Position numbers and translations under genes: made by a program. A stretch of DNA of 25,355 bases from JAGMDK01 sp023128695 (GTDB lineage Bacteria; Planctomycetota; Phycisphaerae; UBA1845; Fen-1342): the NCBI GenBank assembly GCA_030628805.1, contig DAOVQG010000025.1, forward strand, positions 1 to 25,355. Reading direction: 5' to 3'. Shown here one piece after another: positions 22,516 through 25,355 of the stretch (the stretch's first letter is position 1; each line of letters starts with the position of its first letter). The notes under the pieces are model-generated. The model did no database searches and was not told the origin of the DNA. It saw nothing but the letters and a program-made list of their open reading frames with translations.

Positions 22516-23286
22516 TCACACCTTGCGATGCGCCGTCCGCGCGATCTCGGTCCCGTCCGGAAGCGAGACGATCTCGTAGTCGCCGAAAAGGCTCGGCGAC
22601 TCCTGCCGCAACAGTCGCAGGATTTTCACCGCCACCTTGCGAATCTCTATTTCGGCGTGCTCGTGCGCCCGGGACTCGATGAAGTGTCGCCAGGCGCGCC
22701 CGTTGCCGGTCACGAAAATCCTGGTCTCCGTCGCGTTGGGCAGCACGCTGCGGGCCGCCTGGCGGGCCAGCTTCCGCCGCATGGTCGCGTCCGGCTCGTC
22801 CGCGAACCTCTTCCGCAAGCCCTCGACCAGCCGGCAATACGCGGCGTGCGACTGGCGGATCGATTCCTCCCAGAGCGCGTGCAGTTCGGGTTCCTCCGCG
22901 ATGCAGTCGGGCTCGACGAAGTCCGCGGTCGACTCGTCCACGTAGCGCTGCGAGAGTTGGGAATACGCGAATCCGGCCCGGTGCCGGACCAGCTCGTGCG
23001 TGAAGGACCGCGACACGCCGAGAATCACGAAATTCCACACCGCGTGTTCGAGGACGGAGCCGTGGGCGGACTCGATGATGTTCGCCAAGTACTGAGCGTT
23101 CGTCTTCCGGCCCTGGCCGAACGACATGTAACACAGCCGGCCGGCGGCTTCACATAGTTGCTCGGCCCCCACTTCGGTATCCGTGCTCCAGCTCATCCCG
23201 ACGTCCGCCAGGAACTGCTCCAGCCCGGACGCGTCCACGCTCTGCCGGCCGAGCAGGTATACGCGCGGCTCACGTAAGATGTTCAC
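22516..23286 (-). CDS. thyX: Flavin-dependent thymidylate synthase
   Basis: 256 residues. ThyX (EC 2.1.1.148) makes dTMP from dUMP with methylene-THF, FAD and NADPH, replacing ThyA. Recognised from FGQGRKTNAQYLANIIESAH, GSVLEHAVWNFVILGVSRSF, the flavin-binding motif RHRAGFAYSQLSQRY (an RHRX8S form; the common form is RHRX7S), and RQAARSVLPNATETRIFVTG with NGRAWRHFIESRAHEHAEIE, which agrees closely with actinobacterial ThyX. Start: GTG 23286, six bases after AAAGGAGG; the TTG two codons earlier lies inside that spacing. The N-terminus carries an extra ~35 residues (ILREPRVYLLGRQSVDASGL) found in some ThyX. No thyA or dhfr is nearby. Confidence 0.96.
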   Translation of the reverse strand: MNILREPRVYLLGRQSVDASGLEQFLADVGMSWSTDTEVGAEQLCEAAGRLCYMSFGQGRKTNAQYLANIIESAHGSVLEHAVWNFVILGVSRSFTHELVRHRAGFAYSQLSQRYVDESTADFVEPDCIAEEPELHALWEESIRQSHAAYCRLVEGLRKRFADEPDATMRRKLARQAARSVLPNATETRIFVTGNGRAWRHFIESRAHEHAEIEIRKVAVKILRLLRQESPSLFGDYEIVSLPDGTEIARTAHRKV

Positions 23287-23359
23287 TCGCAACCTCCTTT
23301 TGTCCAGCGGGCATTGTACTCAGGGATCAGACTCGTGGATATGACTCGCTACACTCTAC

Positions 23360-23610
23360 GGCCGGTACGGAACCCGGCCGCTACATTCTTTTGTGGCACC
23401 GGCTTCCAGCCGGTGAGATTCGGCCGGTACGGGGCCCGGCCGCTACATTTCCTATGTGGCACCGGCTTCCAGCCGGTGATTCGGCCGGAACGGAGCCCGG
23501 CCGCTACATTCTTTTGTGGCACCGGCTTCCAGCCGGTGATTCGGCCGGTACGGGGCCCGGCCGCTACATTCTTTTGTGGCACCGGCTTCCAGCCGGTGAT
23601 TCGGCCGGTA
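23360..23610. repeat. Four ~60-bp tandem repeats (GTGFQPV type) plus a partial fifth
   Basis: Units start at 23360, 23422, 23483 and 23543 (lengths 62, 61, 60, 60), with eight bases of a fifth at 23603. Each unit contains GGCCGGTACGGRRCCCGGCC, then CACCGGCTTCCAGCCGGTG, an 8-bp hairpin with a 3-base loop. Read in one frame the DNA gives GTGFQPVIRP, a text found all over planctomycete genomes as spurious proteins. The array lies between thyX and the start of the next, opposite gene, and could shape transcription from that divergent space. It is not a CRISPR: no spacers. Confidence 0.95.
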
Positions 23611-23690
23611 CATTTTCCGACCCGCCGAAAGCGTCATACACCCGATTGCAACTCGCGGCACGGCAGGGTCCCCGGTACGCTATCGAGACG

Positions 23691-25220
23691 ATGAAACCGT
23701 TGTACTCCGTAACTGATCGACCTCCATATCAGGAAAAACCGCGGCGGCCTCACCTTTCCACGACGGGGAACCCGCAAAAGTACCGGGCCAAGCGGCCGGG
23801 AGCACTCCAAATTCCCGCCGTGTGCCTGGTCTTGCTCGCCCTGACGCCGGCGGGGGCCGACCAGATGCTGCAATACCGCCTCGACGTCGGCGATCGCTTG
23901 GTCTTCGAGCGTCAGGCGACCGTCTCCGCGCTTGAAACCGGCGAGCCGCTCGGCCGCGTAACCGATCAGGTCCAACTCTGGTGCCTGGCCCGCCGTCAGG
24001 ATGAGCTACTTGTCCTGGTCGAGCTGAACCGTTCAAGCGACGGTAGCGCCGAACCCGCCCGCGCGGTCGTGCTATATGTCGGCGAAGGCGGCCGGCGGCG
24101 ATGTCCCGCGGAAACGCAGACCCGCCTCGACCCGCTCTATCCGGCGCTCGACCTGTTGCCAGTGCTGCCGATCGGCCCCCAGAGTGAGGCGGAGTGGCGG
24201 ACGCCCCCCGACCTTTATCAACGCCGTTGGCACTGCACCCGCCGCGGCACCGATCCGGCCCACGCCGGTCGGCTGCGGATCGATTTTGTCGTCGAGGATC
24301 CGCTCGGGGTCGCGGATGTGCTCGGCCACACTCGCTCAGGCAGCTACTGGTTCGACCCCCGCGTGGGTCTCGTCACGCGGTTCGAATCCGAAGAGGCAGA
24401 CCAGACCCGCGAGACACGCACCAAGGCCGTCGGAGTGCTCCGGGAACGACTGGAACAGAGCCCGGCTTGGTGTGCTCGCCGGGCCGACGAAGCGGAGCGC
24501 TTTTTACGTACGCTTAATCACGAAGAGCGACTCCTGCACGAAGTCGTCTCCCGGCCCGAGGCCCTGCCGCGCACCTACACGGAATTGGATCGCCTGTGGC
24601 TGGCGTTCAAGACGGACGTCGACGACCGCGCCCTGTCCCCCTTCGCGACCATCGCCGACGCCCGGCGACAGGACCTCCGCGCCGCGGCCGACGCGTTTCC
24701 GGCCCGCTCCGAGCTGGGTCGGCGGTGGCTCAACCAGCCGGCCGTCACGTGGACGCTTCAGGACGCCGCCGGTGAGACGGTGATCTGTGAAGCGGCCCGC
24801 CAGGGCGTGGTGATCGAGTGCTTCTGGTCCGGCGAGTCGGTCTGGGGGCTGCGCGTGCTCGAACCGATGCGACGTTTGCAGGCCGCGCTGCCGCGGCACC
24901 GCGTCCGGCTCATCTGCTACAACATGGACCGCGAAGTCGAGCGGGCCCGCGCGGTGATCGAGCGCTGCGGCGGCCCGTCCCCCACGCCTGGGAGACGCCC
25001 TTCCCACCCCCTGCTGCACATCCTCGGCGGTCCGCTCCGGGAAGTTGAAACGCTGCCCGAATTGCCGCTCGTCCGCGTGCTCGATCGGGAGGGAATCGTG
25101 CGCGGCGTGTGGGTCGGCTGGCACCCGACGTACTCCGCGGCACGTGAACTGGCGCTCGAACTCGCCGGCCAGCCAACAAGGTCACGCTTATCCATCATTT
25201 CACGTGTAACGAAGCACTAG
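23691..25220 (+). CDS. Exported protein with thioredoxin-like C-terminal domain
   Basis: 509 residues from ATG 23691; the frame runs upstream through the tandem repeats but that text is not protein. No strong ribosome binding site (GAGACG) precedes it. A hydrophobic segment at about residues 40-58 (IPAVCLVLLALTPAGA) acts as a delayed signal peptide. Residues 60-280 are a beta-rich domain (MLQYRLDVGDRLVFERQATV) not recognised. Residues ~360-500 follow a TlpA/thioredoxin-like plan: QDAAGETVICEAARQGVVIE, CFWSGESVWGLRVLEPMRRL, RVRLICYNMDREVERARAVI and LPLVRVLDREGIVRGVWVGW. The active site WCxxC is replaced by WSGESVWG, so it cannot be a thiol-disulfide oxidoreductase. The C-terminus ends near a 12-mer shared with 7815. 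Role unknown, perhaps a periplasmic structural thioredoxin fold. Confidence 0.8.
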   Translation: MKPLYSVTDRPPYQEKPRRPHLSTTGNPQKYRAKRPGALQIPAVCLVLLALTPAGADQMLQYRLDVGDRLVFERQATVSALETGEPLGRVTDQVQLWCLARRQDELLVLVELNRSSDGSAEPARAVVLYVGEGGRRRCPAETQTRLDPLYPALDLLPVLPIGPQSEAEWRTPPDLYQRRWHCTRRGTDPAHAGRLRIDFVVEDPLGVADVLGHTRSGSYWFDPRVGLVTRFESEEADQTRETRTKAVGVLRERLEQSPAWCARRADEAERFLRTLNHEERLLHEVVSRPEALPRTYTELDRLWLAFKTDVDDRALSPFATIADARRQDLRAAADAFPARSELGRRWLNQPAVTWTLQDAAGETVICEAARQGVVIECFWSGESVWGLRVLEPMRRLQAALPRHRVRLICYNMDREVERARAVIERCGGPSPTPGRRPSHPLLHILGGPLREVETLPELPLVRVLDREGIVRGVWVGWHPTYSAARELALELAGQPTRSRLSIISRVTKH

Positions 25221-25264
25221 TGCTTTGCCACAGTTGATTTGATGGGCTGCGTATCGATCGCAAT

Positions 25265-25348
25265 GTGTGCCACTGCTCTTGAGCAGTGCTTAGCTTCACC
25301 GAGTACACCGAGATCGTTAAGAAACACTGCTCAAGAGCAGTGGCACAC
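25265..25348. repeat. Large inverted repeat with nested palindromes
   Basis: The arms 25265-25291 and 25322-25348 are reverse complements at 26 of 27 bases, separated by 30 bases. Each arm has its own palindrome CACTGCTCTTGAGCAGTG. The right arm and its left flank (25309-25335) match the partial copy at 5882-5908. This is the phylum-typical 'aaacactgctcaagagcagtggcacac' element by memory; no coding potential. Confidence 0.9.
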
Positions 25349-25355
25349 CAACCCA

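Noticed and set aside
22462..23157. 231-residue plus-strand frame opposite thyX
   Set aside because: Shadow of thyX, Arg/Pro-rich and lacking a start signal.
23360..23610. Possible CRISPR array
   Set aside because: Units are contiguous with no unique spacers, and no cas genes occur in the window.
23314..23694. 126-residue frame with repeated GTGFQPV text
   Set aside because: It is only the translation of noncoding 60-bp tandem units; other frames are also open and no start signal is seen.

Overview
The window reads as chromosomal DNA of a GC-rich planctomycete (Planctomycetota), probably a metagenome-derived or poorly studied lineage. The pointers are secreted proteins with dockerin-like EF-hand tails and ACC..DGSC cysteine repeats, a type IV pilin-like N-terminus of the kind abundant in this phylum, tandem units that would translate to the phylum-typical GTGFQPV string, flavin-dependent thymidylate synthase (ThyX), a CX4CH haem-type motif, and dispersed palindromic 'accessory' repeats between genes. 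The isolate or genus cannot be named from the sequence alone.

Layout. 1-2.5 kb is a scrap yard: a truncated DUF3150-like gene, three tandem palindromes, a serine recombinase lacking its catalytic domain, the 3' end of a tRNA-Ala, an intact RRM RNA-binding protein, a HesB/IscA-like stump and a mosaic of transposase pieces. 2.5-7.8 kb (minus strand) has two large exported proteins; the second ends in a foreign, out-of-frame dockerin 3' tail and a piece of a dispersed repeat. 7.9-9.3 kb is a second scrap yard: an IS1380-like stump, a 90-bp palindromic repeat, then two toxin-antitoxin modules in which both toxins (DUF4258 and HicA) are broken and both antitoxins (YgiT-type zinc finger and HicB) are open. 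9.4-12.4 kb (plus) is a two-gene ABC transporter whose permease carries a long propeller-like C-terminal domain. 12.6-13.8 kb (minus) is galactokinase, followed by the N-terminal stump of a DNA methyltransferase/restriction-like enzyme.

14.1-17.4 kb (minus) is the most interesting region: six tightly packed, partly overlapping genes in the order pilin-like protein, lipoprotein, multi-pass membrane protein, small Cys-rich protein, FmdE-family protein, DUF364-family protein. The last four suggest uptake or handling of a metal or metal-cofactor, but this is inference. A dockerin-tailed exported protein lies just upstream (17.5-18.6 kb). 19.1-21.2 kb (minus) couples type III pantothenate kinase (coaX) by a GTGA overlap to a shortened MnmE-like GTPase. 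21.4-23.3 kb (minus) holds an exported CX4CH protein and thyX. 23.4-25.2 kb (plus) has four 60-bp tandem repeats directly before an exported protein ending in a thioredoxin-like domain without its cysteines, and the window closes on a large inverted repeat, a shortened copy of which sits at 5.9 kb.

The core metabolic genes (galK, coaX, thyX) look intact. The broken genes cluster with palindromic repeats, which suggests that those repeats mark rearrangement points in this genome. All family assignments were made by eye from motifs; none was checked by a database search.
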